In this document: in pieces, positions 41,955 through 49,850 of the stretch
How the letters are laid out: every line of letters starts with the position of its first letter
How positions within the stretch are numbered: position 1 is the stretch's first letter
From: Aquabacter cavernae
GTDB lineage: Bacteria; Pseudomonadota; Alphaproteobacteria; Rhizobiales; Xanthobacteraceae
Reading direction: 5' to 3'
Assembly: GCF_003993795.1 (NCBI RefSeq)
Contig: NZ_RWKV01000008.1
Coordinates: 1,488,001-1,552,000, forward strand
DNA: 64,000 bases
Position numbers and translations under genes: made by a program
The notes under the pieces: generated by a model
What the model was told of the DNA's origin: nothing
Databases searched by the model: none
What the model saw: only the letters and a program-made list of their open reading frames with translations

Positions 41955-42507
41955 GATGGAGACCGAGCCGGAACCCCGTGCCCGCCTGTTCCTCATCGAG
42001 GATGACGCGGCCTTCGCCCGCGCCCTGCGCCGCTCCTTCGAGCGGCGGGGCTACGAGGTGTGCATCAGCCAGGACGCGGAGGGGGTGCGCGCCCTGCTCG
42101 CGGAAGGTACGCCGGACTTCGCGGTGGTGGACTTGAAGCTTGCGGGCGGGTCTGGCCTGGAATGCGTGAAGACGCTGCACGCCCATGATCCCGCCACCCG
42201 GATCGTGGTGCTCACGGGCTTCGCCAGCATCGCCACCGCCGTGGAGGCCATCAAGCTGGGCGCCTGCCATTATCTCGCCAAGCCCGCCAACACGGACGAC
42301 ATCGAGGCCGCCTTCGGCCGCGCGGAGGGCGATGTGAGCATCCCGGTCTCCATGCGGCCCACCTCGCTGAAGAATCTCGAATGGGAACGCATCCACGAGA
42401 CGCTGGCGGAGACCGACTTCAACATTTCCGAGACCGCCCGGCGCCTCGGCATGCACCGGCGCACGCTCGCCCGAAAGCTGGAGAAGAAGCGCGTCCCGGA
42501 TGCGTGA
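41944..42507 (+). CDS. RegA/PrrA/ActR-like response regulator
   Basis: 187 residues from ATG 41944, chosen for GGAGG five bases upstream; ATG 41932 is possible. The receiver domain has the acidic pair in LIEDDAAF, phospho-acceptor Asp63 in VVDLKLAGGSG and Lys113. After a short linker (TSLKNLEWERI) comes the Fis-type helix-turn-helix FNISETARRLGMHRRTLARK (159-178), the diagnostic RegA/ActR DNA-binding helix. The gene overlaps the kinase gene. RegA proteins control respiratory oxidases, nitrogen and carbon fixation genes. Confidence 0.93.
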   Translation: MEPEMETEPEPRARLFLIEDDAAFARALRRSFERRGYEVCISQDAEGVRALLAEGTPDFAVVDLKLAGGSGLECVKTLHAHDPATRIVVLTGFASIATAVEAIKLGACHYLAKPANTDDIEAAFGRAEGDVSIPVSMRPTSLKNLEWERIHETLAETDFNISETARRLGMHRRTLARKLEKKRVPDA

Positions 42508-42573
42508 GGATGTGGAGCGCTTGTGCTCTGCGGCTTCCGGCTAAGTTGCCTGCCCTGATCAGGCATGCAAATT

Positions 42574-42670
42574 CCCCCTCCCAACCCTCCCCCGCAAGCG
42601 GGAGAGGGCTTTTTCCGTTGCGCCTGCCGTGACTCCCTCTCCCGCTTGCGGGGGAGGGTTGGGGAGGGGG
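42574..42670. repeat. G/C-rich palindromic repeat, inverted pair
   Basis: Copies at 42574-42608 and 42635-42670 in opposite orientation, of the same family as those near 21.5 and 31.0 kb. The first copy is directly followed by CTTTTT, so it should act as an intrinsic terminator for the cyo-regBA transcript. The site is again between convergent genes. Confidence 0.88.
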
Positions 42671-42698
42671 AAGCCCGCGAGGGACGCATGCCGCCCCC

Positions 42699-43046
42699 TC
42701 AGCCGAACAGCGTCTCATAGACCTCCGGCTTGAACCCCACGGTCAGCTTGCCGTCCACGTCGAGGACCGGGCGCTTGATCATGGAGGGTTGCGCCAGCAT
42801 CAGCCGCTCGGCCTTCGCGCGGTTGAGGTCCGCCTTGTCCGCGTCGGGCAGCTTGCGGAAGGTGGTGCCCGCCTTGTTGAGCAGCGTTTCCCAGCCCACC
42901 GTGCCCATCCAGCGCTCCAGCAGCGCGGCCTCGATGCCCGCGCTCTTGTAATCGTGGAAGGCATAGGCGACCCCATGCCCTTCCAGCCAGGCGCGGGCCT
43001 TCTTCATCGTGTCGCAGTTCTTGATGCCGTAGATGGTGACGCTCAT
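42699..43046 (-). CDS. Spx/ArsC-family reductase-like protein (YffB type)
   Basis: 115 residues from ATG 43046 (MSVTIYGIKNCDTMKKARAW). It has the thioredoxin-like ArsC/Spx fold with a single Cys (Cys11 in NCDTMKK) and the C-terminal SMIKRPVLDVDGKLTVGFKP, in which the RP motif is conserved. This group (YffB) is glutathione-linked rather than arsenate-specific; no ars genes are nearby. The frame stays open upstream but that portion is antisense to rplY and pth and is not part of the gene. Confidence 0.9.
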   Translation of the reverse strand: MSVTIYGIKNCDTMKKARAWLEGHGVAYAFHDYKSAGIEAALLERWMGTVGWETLLNKAGTTFRKLPDADKADLNRAKAERLMLAQPSMIKRPVLDVDGKLTVGFKPEVYETLFG

Positions 43047-43211
43047 CTGCCCCTCAGGCTCCGGACGTTGCATTTCCAAGGCTTCGCGGCTATAAGCCCG
43101 CGTTCGCTCCGCATGCGCCCCCCTGGAGGCGTGCGGCACGAAAGACAGCCGAATGGCCGCGCGAGCGGCCATTGGCCGTTCTAGAACCCACGAGATGTTA
43201 GGACCAGTGCC

Positions 43212-43826
43212 ATGACTGCCATCAAAGAACTGAAGGCTGTGGCGCGCCCGCGGGCCGGCAAGGGGGCCGCCCGTGCAGAGCGCCTCGCCGGACGCGTGCC
43301 CGCCGTGATTTACGGTGAGAAGCAGGATCCCGTCACGATCTCGCTCGACAACAAGGAAATCACCCGCACCATCTATGCGGGTCACTTCCTGACGACGCTG
43401 TTCGTGATCGAGGTGGACGGCAAGCGCCACCGCGTGATCCCGCGCGACTACCAGCTGGATCCGGTCAAGGACTTCCCGCTGCACGTCGATTTCCTGCGCG
43501 TGTCGGCCGGCGCCCATGTGACCGTCGAAGTGCCCGTTCACTTCGTGAACCAGGAGAAGTCCCCGGGCCTGAAGCGCGGCGGCACGCTCAATGTCGTGCA
43601 CCACGCCGTGACCCTGGACGCGGACGCGGAGCACATCCCCGAATTCATCGAGGCGGACCTGACCGGCCTTGAGATCGGCGACAGCATCCACCTCTCCGTC
43701 GTGAAGCTGCCCTCCGGCATCGTGTCCGCCCTCACCGGCGACGATACCCTGGCGACCGTCATGGCCCCGTCGGGCCTGAAGGAAGCCGAGGCCGAGGACG
43801 CCGCTGCCGCCGCCGAGCAGGCCTGA
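43212..43826 (+). CDS. rplY: 50S ribosomal protein L25/Ctc
   Basis: 204 residues: an N-terminal 5S rRNA-binding L25 domain (1-95; [20 protein letters not shown]) and the C-terminal TL5/Ctc beta domain (about 100-185; [20 protein letters not shown]), then an Ala/Glu-rich tail. Binding to 5S RNA stabilises the central protuberance. It pairs with pth 22 bases downstream, a conserved gene order. Confidence 0.97.
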   Translation: MTAIKELKAVARPRAGKGAARAERLAGRVPAVIYGEKQDPVTISLDNKEITRTIYAGHFLTTLFVIEVDGKRHRVIPRDYQLDPVKDFPLHVDFLRVSAGAHVTVEVPVHFVNQEKSPGLKRGGTLNVVHHAVTLDADAEHIPEFIEADLTGLEIGDSIHLSVVKLPSGIVSALTGDDTLATVMAPSGLKEAEAEDAAAAAEQA

Positions 43827-43848
43827 TCGTTTCGCGCCGGAGGCAGCC

Positions 43849-44457
43849 GTGTTTCTCTTCACGGGTCTCGGCAATCCCGGCGCGAAATATGCCGGCAACC
43901 GGCACAATATCGGCTTCATGGCGGTGGATGCCATCGTCCGCCGCCATCGCCTCTCCCCCTGGCGCCGCAGGTTCCAGGGAGCGGTGAGCGAAGGCGAGAT
44001 CGGCGGCCAGAAAGTGCTGGCCCTGCTGCCCGAAACCTTCATGAACGAGAGCGGGCGGGCGGTGAGTGAAGCCATGCGCTTCTACAAGATCCCGCTGGAG
44101 AAGGTCATCGTCTTCCATGACGAACTGGACCTGCCCCCCGCCAAGCTGCGCATCAAGAAGGGCGGCGGCAATGCGGGCCATAACGGCCTGCGCTCCATCA
44201 CCGCCCAATGCGGCAACGATTATTGGCGCGTGCGCCTGGGCATCGGTCATCCCGGCGACAAGAGCCTGGTCCACGCTTATGTGCTGAACGACTTCGCCAA
44301 GTCCGAGGCGGGCTGGGTGGACGCGCTGTGCACGGCCTGCGCGGACAATGCGGACCAGCTCACCGCAGGCCGCCCCGAGGAGTTCCAGAACCGGGCGCAC
44401 CTGTTCATGGACGCCCAGGGCTTTGGCGGCGTGAAGGAAATCGGCACGCGCGGCTGA
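43849..44457 (+). CDS. pth: Peptidyl-tRNA hydrolase
   Basis: 202 residues from GTG 43849 with CGGAGG upstream. The family signatures are all there: [20 protein letters not shown] with the catalytic His in [21 protein letters not shown], the FHDELDLP loop with the acidic partner and the [13 protein letters not shown] loop. It recycles peptidyl-tRNAs released prematurely. It is co-transcribed with rplY. Confidence 0.97.
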   Translation: MFLFTGLGNPGAKYAGNRHNIGFMAVDAIVRRHRLSPWRRRFQGAVSEGEIGGQKVLALLPETFMNESGRAVSEAMRFYKIPLEKVIVFHDELDLPPAKLRIKKGGGNAGHNGLRSITAQCGNDYWRVRLGIGHPGDKSLVHAYVLNDFAKSEAGWVDALCTACADNADQLTAGRPEEFQNRAHLFMDAQGFGGVKEIGTRG

Positions 44458-44511
44458 CGGGGACGCGGCGGACCGGCGCAATGCCGCGGGCTTGACGGGA
44501 GGGGGCCGCGA

Positions 44512-44886
44512 ATGAAGAACGTCACCATCACCGTGTCGGAGGATCTTCTGGCACGGGCACGGCTGGCGGCCGCCCGCGAGGGCGTGAGCCTGTCCAAATT
44601 CGTGGCCGAGCAGCTCTCACGGGCGCTGGGCGGCCATGGCGACCCGCTGGCGCCCTTTGACCGCTGGCTCACGGGTCCCGGCTGGGGCATCGCCCCGCCG
44701 CCGGCCCCAAAGCGCGAGACCGCAGATGAGCACGGCCCAGGAGGCCCTCAAGCAGACGCTCAAGACGATGGCCGAACGGCCCTCGACGAAAGCGCAGCCG
44801 CCCGTGCGCTGCTTCGTGGACGCGCCGATCCTGCTCTATCTCCAGGACCGCTCGGAAGCCCGGAAGCGGGCGATGGCACGCCATAG
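44512..44886 (+). CDS. Ribbon-helix-helix (CopG/VapB-like) protein, putative antitoxin
   Basis: The first 42 residues form a ribbon-helix-helix: a beta strand (MKNVTITVSEDLLARARLAA), a short helix and REGVSLSKFVAEQLSRALGG, as in antitoxins of PIN-domain pairs. Beyond residue 60 the sequence is Pro/Gly/Ala/Asp-rich and of low conviction; the frame runs to 44886, overlapping the next gene by 161 bases in another frame. The true C-terminus may therefore be a frameshifted or decayed version of the usual toxin-binding tail. The role as antitoxin is inferred from the partner gene. Confidence 0.6.
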   Translation: MKNVTITVSEDLLARARLAAAREGVSLSKFVAEQLSRALGGHGDPLAPFDRWLTGPGWGIAPPPAPKRETADEHGPGGPQADAQDDGRTALDESAAARALLRGRADPALSPGPLGSPEAGDGTP

Positions 44887-45253
44887 CCTGCGCTCCATCC
44901 GCCGCCATGGCGAACTGGTGGTGAGCCCCATGGTTCTCGCCACGCTTTACGGCGATGCCCGCCGCCGCTTTCCCCTGGTGGGACGGGACGCCGTGCGCGC
45001 CTATCTCGCCGACCTCATGCCCGCTTGCCGTTCGGCCGGGCCGCTGGAGCTGATGGACCGCGCCTTCCGCGTGGAAGACCGGCTGCATCTGCCCTGGGAC
45101 CATTGCCTGCTGTTCGCCGCCGCCCAGGCGGCCGAATGCCGGGTATTGGTGAGCGAGGATATCGAGGATGGGCTTTCCCACGAGCGCACGCTTGTGGTGA
45201 ACCCGTTCCTCACCGATATGGAAACCCTTTTCACTTCCTTCAAAGAACGCTGA
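44726..45253 (+). CDS. PIN-domain protein, putative VapC-like toxin with degenerate active site
   Basis: 175 residues from ATG 44726. The PIN fold is visible in VRCFVDAPILLYLQDRSEAR, the middle helices and CRVLVSEDIEDG. In active VapC toxins the first motif is FVDTNILLY and a Glu follows the second strand; here TN is AP and the Glu position reads VSPMVLATLYGD. The first Asp and the third acidic cluster (SEDIEDG) remain. It may have lost RNase activity. It sits between pth and ychF, with the putative antitoxin directly upstream and overlapping. Confidence 0.65.
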   Translation: MSTAQEALKQTLKTMAERPSTKAQPPVRCFVDAPILLYLQDRSEARKRAMARHSLRSIRRHGELVVSPMVLATLYGDARRRFPLVGRDAVRAYLADLMPACRSAGPLELMDRAFRVEDRLHLPWDHCLLFAAAQAAECRVLVSEDIEDGLSHERTLVVNPFLTDMETLFTSFKER

Positions 45254-45266
45254 GAGATCTCTCAAG

Positions 45267-46364
45267 ATGGGCTTCAAATGCGGCATCGTCGGCCTGCCCA
45301 ATGTCGGCAAGTCCACCCTGTTCAACGCCCTGACGCAGACTGCGGCGGCGCAGGCGGCCAATTACCCCTTCTGCACCATCGAGCCCAATGTGGGCGAGGT
45401 GGCCGTGCCCGATCCGCGCCTGGACACGCTGGCGGAGATCGCAGGGTCGGGGCAGATCATCCCCACCCGCCTCACCTTCGTGGACATTGCGGGCCTCGTG
45501 CGCGGCGCCTCCAAGGGTGAAGGCCTGGGCAACCAGTTCCTGGCCAACATCCGCGAATGCGACGCCATCGCCCATGTGGTGCGCTGCTTCGAGGATGGCG
45601 ACGTGACCCATGTGGAGGGCAAGGTCTCTCCCGTGGACGACATCGAGACCATCGAGACCGAGCTGATGCTCGCCGACCTTGAAAGCCTTGAGAAGCGCGC
45701 CTCCGCTTTGGAGAAGAAGGCCAAGGGCGGCGACAAGGAATCCAAGGAAAGCCTCGACCTCATGCAGCGCGCTTTGGTGCTGCTGCGCGACGGCAAGCCC
45801 GCCCGCCTCGTGGAGCGCAAGCCCGATGAGGAGCGCGCCTTCGACATGCTGGGCCTCATGACCGCCAAGCCGGTCCTCTATGTGTGCAACGTGGAGGAAG
45901 CCTCGGCCAAGGACGGGAATTCCCTCTCCGCCCAGGTGTTCGAGCGCGCCAAGGCGGAAGGCGCGAAGGCGGTGGTGGTCTCGGCCAAGATCGAGAGCGA
46001 GATCGCGGTGCTGCCCCCCGAGGAGCAGACCGACTATCTGGAAGCCATCGAGTTGGACGAGCCGGGCCTCAACCGCGTGATCCGCGCGGGCTATGACCTG
46101 CTCCAGCTGGTCACCTATTTCACCGTGGGCCCCAAGGAGGCCCGCGCCTGGACCATCACCCGCGGCACCCGCGCGCCAGCGGCGGCGGGCGTCATCCATT
46201 CGGACTTCGAGAAGGGCTTCATCCGCTCGGAGACCATCGCCTATGACGACTACGTCAAGAACAAGGGCGAGGCGGGCGCACGCGAGGCCGGACGGCTGCG
46301 GCTGGAAGGCAAGGAATATGTGGTGCAGGACGGCGACGTGCTGCATTTCCGCTTCGCGAACTGA
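45267..46364 (+). CDS. ychF: Redox-regulated ribosome-associated ATPase YchF (Ola1)
   Basis: 365 residues. The Obg-like NTPase has G1 GLPNVGKST at about 9-17, the YchF-specific NYPFCTIEPN switch, G3 DIAGLVRGASKGEGLGNQFL, a coiled-coil insert (about 125-165; EKRASALEKKAKGG) and the C-terminal TGS domain ending EYVVQDGDVLHFRFAN. It prefers ATP and binds ribosomes. In most genomes ychF follows pth; here the RHH-PIN pair is inserted between them. Confidence 0.97.
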   Translation: MGFKCGIVGLPNVGKSTLFNALTQTAAAQAANYPFCTIEPNVGEVAVPDPRLDTLAEIAGSGQIIPTRLTFVDIAGLVRGASKGEGLGNQFLANIRECDAIAHVVRCFEDGDVTHVEGKVSPVDDIETIETELMLADLESLEKRASALEKKAKGGDKESKESLDLMQRALVLLRDGKPARLVERKPDEERAFDMLGLMTAKPVLYVCNVEEASAKDGNSLSAQVFERAKAEGAKAVVVSAKIESEIAVLPPEEQTDYLEAIELDEPGLNRVIRAGYDLLQLVTYFTVGPKEARAWTITRGTRAPAAAGVIHSDFEKGFIRSETIAYDDYVKNKGEAGAREAGRLRLEGKEYVVQDGDVLHFRFAN

Positions 46365-46432
46365 TGCGGCGCGCCGTCCCGGTAACGGGCGGCGCATCCC
46401 CTTCCCCGGCCCCGCCGCAAGCGTATAAGACT

Positions 46433-46465
46433 TGACGATCCGTGAGCCTCACTCACGGATCGTCA
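46433..46465. promoter_or_regulatory. Perfect 14-bp inverted repeat upstream of the MaoC pair
   Basis: TGACGATCCGTGAG (46433-46446), a CCTCA centre and CTCACGGATCGTCA (46452-46465) form a perfect palindrome of 33 bases. A -10-like TATAAG sits just before it (46424-46429). There is no T run, so it reads more like a repressor operator than a terminator, although it could fold in RNA behind ychF. Confidence 0.55.
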
Positions 46466-46536
46466 GTCAGGTCCGCCCGGCGCCGACGAAATACCGGACC
46501 GGCGGGACCAGACCGTCAAACGCGCGGGAGGACAGC

Positions 46537-47001
46537 GTGGCAAGTCTCTTCTTCGAGGACTTCATCGAAGGCGAGGTGAAAACCTACGGCGCCTACAAGG
46601 TGACCGAGGCGGAAATCATCGACTTCGCGCGCCAGTTCGACCCCCAGCCCATGCACCTGGACGCGGCGGCGGGCGCCGCCTCCATGCTGGGCGCGCTGGC
46701 CGCTTCCGGCTGGCACACCTGCGCCATCATGCAGAAGCTGACCTGCGAAGGTTTCCTGCTGAATGCCGCCGGGCGCGGGTCTCCGGGCGTCAGCGAGGTG
46801 AAGTGGAAGATGCCGGTATTCCCCGGCGATGTCCTGTCCGTGCGCCGCAAGGTGCTGGAAAGCCGGACGTCCAAGACCAAGCCGGACATGGGCCTCGTGA
46901 CCTTCCGCCTGGAGCTTCTGAAAAGCACGGGCGAGGTGGCGAGCGAGGAGACGCTGGTCATCCTGTTCGCCCGCCGCAATCCGGGAGCGCGCCTCGCATG
47001 A
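46537..47001 (+). CDS. MaoC-family dehydratase (hot-dog fold), first of a tandem pair
   Basis: 154 residues from GTG 46537 with GGGAGGAC upstream. The hydratase-2 motif is present: ITEAEIIDFARQFDPQPMHL-like (here VTEAEIIDFARQFDPQPMHL) with catalytic Asp and His, then GALAASGWHTCAIMQKL. It likely hydrates or dehydrates a 2-enoyl thioester. It overlaps the second MaoC gene by four bases, so the two chains probably form a heteromeric or paired enzyme. Confidence 0.88.
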   Translation: MASLFFEDFIEGEVKTYGAYKVTEAEIIDFARQFDPQPMHLDAAAGAASMLGALAASGWHTCAIMQKLTCEGFLLNAAGRGSPGVSEVKWKMPVFPGDVLSVRRKVLESRTSKTKPDMGLVTFRLELLKSTGEVASEETLVILFARRNPGARLA

Positions 47002-47471
47002 GCTATTTCGACGAGATGCAGGTGGGCACCCGCCGCGTGCTGGGCAGCCACCTCTTCACCCGCGACGAGATCATCGCGTTCGCGCGCAATTATGATCCGC
47101 AGACATTCCATGTGGACGAGGAGGCGGCGAAGCGCTCCCCGTTCGGCGCCCTCATCGCCTCCGGCTGGCACACCGCCGCCACCTGGATGAAATACCTGCT
47201 GGAGGAGCGCACCCGCGACGATGCCGAGCGGCGCGCCCGTGGCCTGCCGGTGCCGGACTTCGGCCCCTCCCCCGGCTTCAAGAATCTGCGCTGGCTCAAG
47301 CCCGTCTATGCCGGCGACACCATCACCTATGCCACCGAGGTGCGTGAAAAGCTGCCCTCCAAGTCCAAGCCGGAATGGGGCCTGCTCATGGCCTACAATA
47401 CCGGCACCAATCAGCATGGCGACCTGGTGTTCGACTTCGAGAGCACCGTCTTCGTGCGCCGCCGCGCCTGA
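46998..47471 (+). CDS. MaoC-family dehydratase (hot-dog fold), second of a tandem pair
   Basis: 157 residues from ATG 46998 (ATGA overlap). The same active-site pattern is seen in RDEIIAFARNYDPQTFHVDE followed by GALIASGWHTAATWMKYLLE, and the C-terminal FDFESTVFVRRR is typical. It is similar in plan to the preceding gene and may have arisen by duplication. The nature of the acyl-CoA substrate is not evident; neighbours give no pathway clue. Confidence 0.88.
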   Translation: MSYFDEMQVGTRRVLGSHLFTRDEIIAFARNYDPQTFHVDEEAAKRSPFGALIASGWHTAATWMKYLLEERTRDDAERRARGLPVPDFGPSPGFKNLRWLKPVYAGDTITYATEVREKLPSKSKPEWGLLMAYNTGTNQHGDLVFDFESTVFVRRRA

Positions 47472-47478
47472 CGGCGCG

Positions 47479-48411
47479 TTACGATCCGGCCCCCTCCCGC
47501 GCCAGGGAGGGTTCGCCCGGCTCGGGATCGGACATTTCCTCCTTCACCTGGCCATAGGCCAGGAGCGCGAACAGCGCCGAGCCGCCCACGATGTTGCCCG
47601 CCAGCAGCGGCAGCAGGATGGACAGCACCGCGCCGATCCCCAGTTCGCCCACGAACAGCAGGACGAACAGCTCCACCGAGCCGGAAATGACGTGGGACAG
47701 CTCCAGCGCGGAAATGAGCGCCGTGAGCAGCAGGATGACTGCGAAGCGCGCCTGTTCGGCGCTCGGCAGCAGCCAGACCACCGTCGCCACCAGCCAGCCG
47801 CCCAATATGCCGCGCCAGAAGGCGGAACCGCTGCCGATTTCGGCCAGATGCCGGGACACGCCGAGAATGCCCTCCTGCGCCTCCTGCGGCAGGAACAGGC
47901 CGGAGGCGAGGGCCGCGCCGAACAGGGCGGTGCCCACCAGATTTGCGGCGAGCACCACGACCCAGATGCGCATGAGCGCCGCGAAGCTGCCGCGCGAAGG
48001 CTCGGCCAGGACGGGAAGCACCGCCGTCAGGGTGATTTCCGTGAAGAGCTGGTAGCGGCCGAGAATGACGATGAGGAAGCCGATGGAATAGCCCAGGCTC
48101 TCCACCAGCCCCCGCCACGGCGCGTCGGGCAGGTGGGCATGGAGCAGGCCTTCGCCCACGATGGAGAAGCCGATGGACAGGCCCGCCGCGATGCCGGACC
48201 ACCACAGGCTCGCCATGGGCCGCTTCAGTTCCTCGACGCCCTCCCGGCGGATCACCTCATAGACCGCGAGAGCGCGCAGGTTCGCCCGCTCCTCCACGAT
48301 CTCGTCTTCCTTGCGGGTAAGGTCCGCCGCCGCGCCCGGCGCGGCCTTGCCCGACCCGCCTGCCCGACGCGCCGGTTCGGCCGGACCATTCTGCTCGCTC
48401 ACCTTGACCAT
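47479..48411 (-). CDS. Formate/nitrite transporter (FNT)-family channel, YfdC-like
   Basis: 310 residues. A hydrophilic N-terminus of about 65 residues (Glu/Arg-rich) is followed by six membrane helices. FNT-type motifs are GLSIGFSIVGEGLLHAHLPD, LGRYQLFTEITLTAVLPVL, WVVVLAANLVGTALFGAALA and GNIVGGSALFALLAYGQV. The long N-terminus and GRYQLFTE sequence resemble the YfdC branch, for which the solute is unclear; formate, nitrite or hydrosulfide channels are relatives. It converges on the MaoC pair with only seven bases between. Confidence 0.88.
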   Translation of the reverse strand: MVKVSEQNGPAEPARRAGGSGKAAPGAAADLTRKEDEIVEERANLRALAVYEVIRREGVEELKRPMASLWWSGIAAGLSIGFSIVGEGLLHAHLPDAPWRGLVESLGYSIGFLIVILGRYQLFTEITLTAVLPVLAEPSRGSFAALMRIWVVVLAANLVGTALFGAALASGLFLPQEAQEGILGVSRHLAEIGSGSAFWRGILGGWLVATVVWLLPSAEQARFAVILLLTALISALELSHVISGSVELFVLLFVGELGIGAVLSILLPLLAGNIVGGSALFALLAYGQVKEEMSDPEPGEPSLAREGAGS

Positions 48412-48593
48412 GGCCGATCGCCTCCATTGCCAAGCTGAACGCCGTGGACGCCCTTCGGTTGCATCTCCCGCCTGCTCATGAGCCCGCGCATGGCCGCCCT
48501 GAGCCCCCGCCCCTTGCCCAAGGGCCTCTGTTGCCCCATTTTTAGGAACGTGGATCCGCCGGCCTTGAACCGGCGTGGTCAGGAGTTTTGACG

Positions 48594-49001
48594 ATGAACG
48601 CTTCCCCGCGCCCCCGCCCCCAGGTGATGCGCATCACTGATGCCGCCGCCACGCGCCTGCGCCAGATCATGTCCCGCTCCACCCCTCCGGCCGCGGCCGT
48701 GCGGGTGGGCGTCCGCAACGGCGGATGCGCGGGCATGTCCTACACCATGGACTATGCCACCGAGATCGCCCCCACAGACGATGTGGTGGAGGACAAGGGC
48801 GTGAAGGTGATCGTGGATCCCAAGGCCATCCTGTTCCTTCTGGGCACGGAGATGGACTTCAAGACCGAGAAGCTTTCCGCGCAGTTCGTGTTCAACAATC
48901 CCAACCAGACGTCCGCCTGCGGCTGTGGCGAATCCGTCGCCATTACCCCGGCCCAGGCCGAGGCCCTGGAAAAGGATGCGGGCGCTTCACCGCAAGCTTG
49001 A
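48594..49001 (+). CDS. A-type iron-sulfur cluster carrier (IscA/SufA/ErpA family)
   Basis: 135 residues from ATG 48594 with AGGAG eight bases upstream. The three cluster-binding Cys are present: Cys45 in GGCAGMSY and Cys109/Cys111 in SACGCGES. The N-terminus (MNASPRPRPQVMRITDAAA) and the helical MSYTMDYATE are standard, while the tail after the CGCGES motif is about 20 residues longer than in E. coli SufA. It hands Fe-S clusters to apoproteins. No suf genes adjoin it in the window. Confidence 0.93.
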   Translation: MNASPRPRPQVMRITDAAATRLRQIMSRSTPPAAAVRVGVRNGGCAGMSYTMDYATEIAPTDDVVEDKGVKVIVDPKAILFLLGTEMDFKTEKLSAQFVFNNPNQTSACGCGESVAITPAQAEALEKDAGASPQA

Positions 49002-49050
49002 CCTTCCTGGAGGGTTTCACCATGGGTACATCCTTTCCGGAGTGTGACCC

Positions 49051-49461
49051 ATGGTTCCACAACCCATCGCCTGCCTGCTCGAATCCCGCGCCTTCGCGAT
49101 TATCGCCCGCGTGGTGCTGACCTTCGTCTTCTGGGGCGCGGGGCTGGACAAGCTGATCAATTTTTCCGCCGCCGCGGCGGAAATGAGCCATTTCGGCCTG
49201 CCTGCGCCCGACTTCATCGCCGCGCTGGCCATCGGCACCCTGCTGGTCTCCTCCCTGCTCATCATCTTCAATGTGGCCTCCTGGCTGGGCTATGGAGCGC
49301 TGGCGGTGTTCCTCGTGCTCACCATTCCCGTGGCCCATCCCTTCTGGGCCGCGAGCGGCCATGAGGCGCTGGAGCATTTCCGCGTGGCGGTGGAACATGT
49401 GAGCCTGATCGGCGGCCTGATGGTCGGCGCCATCCTCTCCCATCGGCAGAAGGCGGGCTGA
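49051..49461 (+). CDS. DoxX-family membrane protein
   Basis: 136 residues with four membrane helices. The DoxX start pattern is visible in ARVVLTFVFWGAGLDKLINF, then LAIGTLLVSSLLIIFNVASW and GALAVFLVLTIPVAHPFW. DoxX relatives are subunits or partners of quinone-linked oxidoreductases; the specific function is unknown. It begins 49 bases after the A-type carrier and may share its transcript. Confidence 0.85.
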   Translation: MVPQPIACLLESRAFAIIARVVLTFVFWGAGLDKLINFSAAAAEMSHFGLPAPDFIAALAIGTLLVSSLLIIFNVASWLGYGALAVFLVLTIPVAHPFWAASGHEALEHFRVAVEHVSLIGGLMVGAILSHRQKAG

Positions 49462-49721
49462 CGGAAGTCGCGGCGCGATCCCCCTGCGCGCGCCTCCATA
49501 GAGAACGCTTCTTGCCCGCCCTGAACGCGCGATGCACATCCGGGCATCCCGCCCGGCATAAGTGGTTGATGACGTGCATTTCCCCGCCCGCATGGACGGC
49601 CACGGCCCCCTCCATGCGCGTGACAGTGCATAAGTCCTTGATAGAGAGCGGTTCACAACCCGTATGGATGCGCTATGCGCTTCCCTGCGGCCCGATCGCG
49701 CTTTATGGTCCCGCCTCACGC

Positions 49722-49806
49722 GCGGACGTGGCGAAATCGGTAGACGCACGAGACTTAAAATCTTGCGCCGCAAGGCGTGCGGGTTCGAGTCCCGCCGTCC
49801 GCACCA
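49722..49806 (+). tRNA. tRNA-Leu (anticodon UAA)
   Basis: Acceptor strands GCGGACG (49722-49728) and CGTCCGC (49796-49802) pair, with discriminator A49803 and an encoded CCA at 49804-49806. The anticodon arm CGAGA-CTTAAAA-TCTTG presents TAA, the class II long variable arm follows (GCGCCGCAAGGCGT region) and the T arm is GCGGGTTCGAGTCCCGC. It is the only tRNA I can find in the window. No integrase or phage remnant is next to it. Confidence 0.97.
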
Positions 49807-49850
49807 CCTTCGGGACGGCATCCGCCGGTCCCTCAGCGGATCTCGGCCCC

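Noticed and set aside
49556-49645. Imperfect direct repeat GCATAAGTGGTTGATGA / GCATAAGTCCTTGATAGA upstream of tRNA-Leu, considered as attachment-site remnants
   Set aside because: Only about 14 of 17 bases match, the repeats do not overlap the tRNA 3' end, and no integrase or foreign genes are nearby.
49512-49850. N-terminal extension of the EamA exporter through the tRNA
   Set aside because: The frame passes through a perfect tRNA-Leu gene; the ATG at 49851 gives the normal N-terminus.
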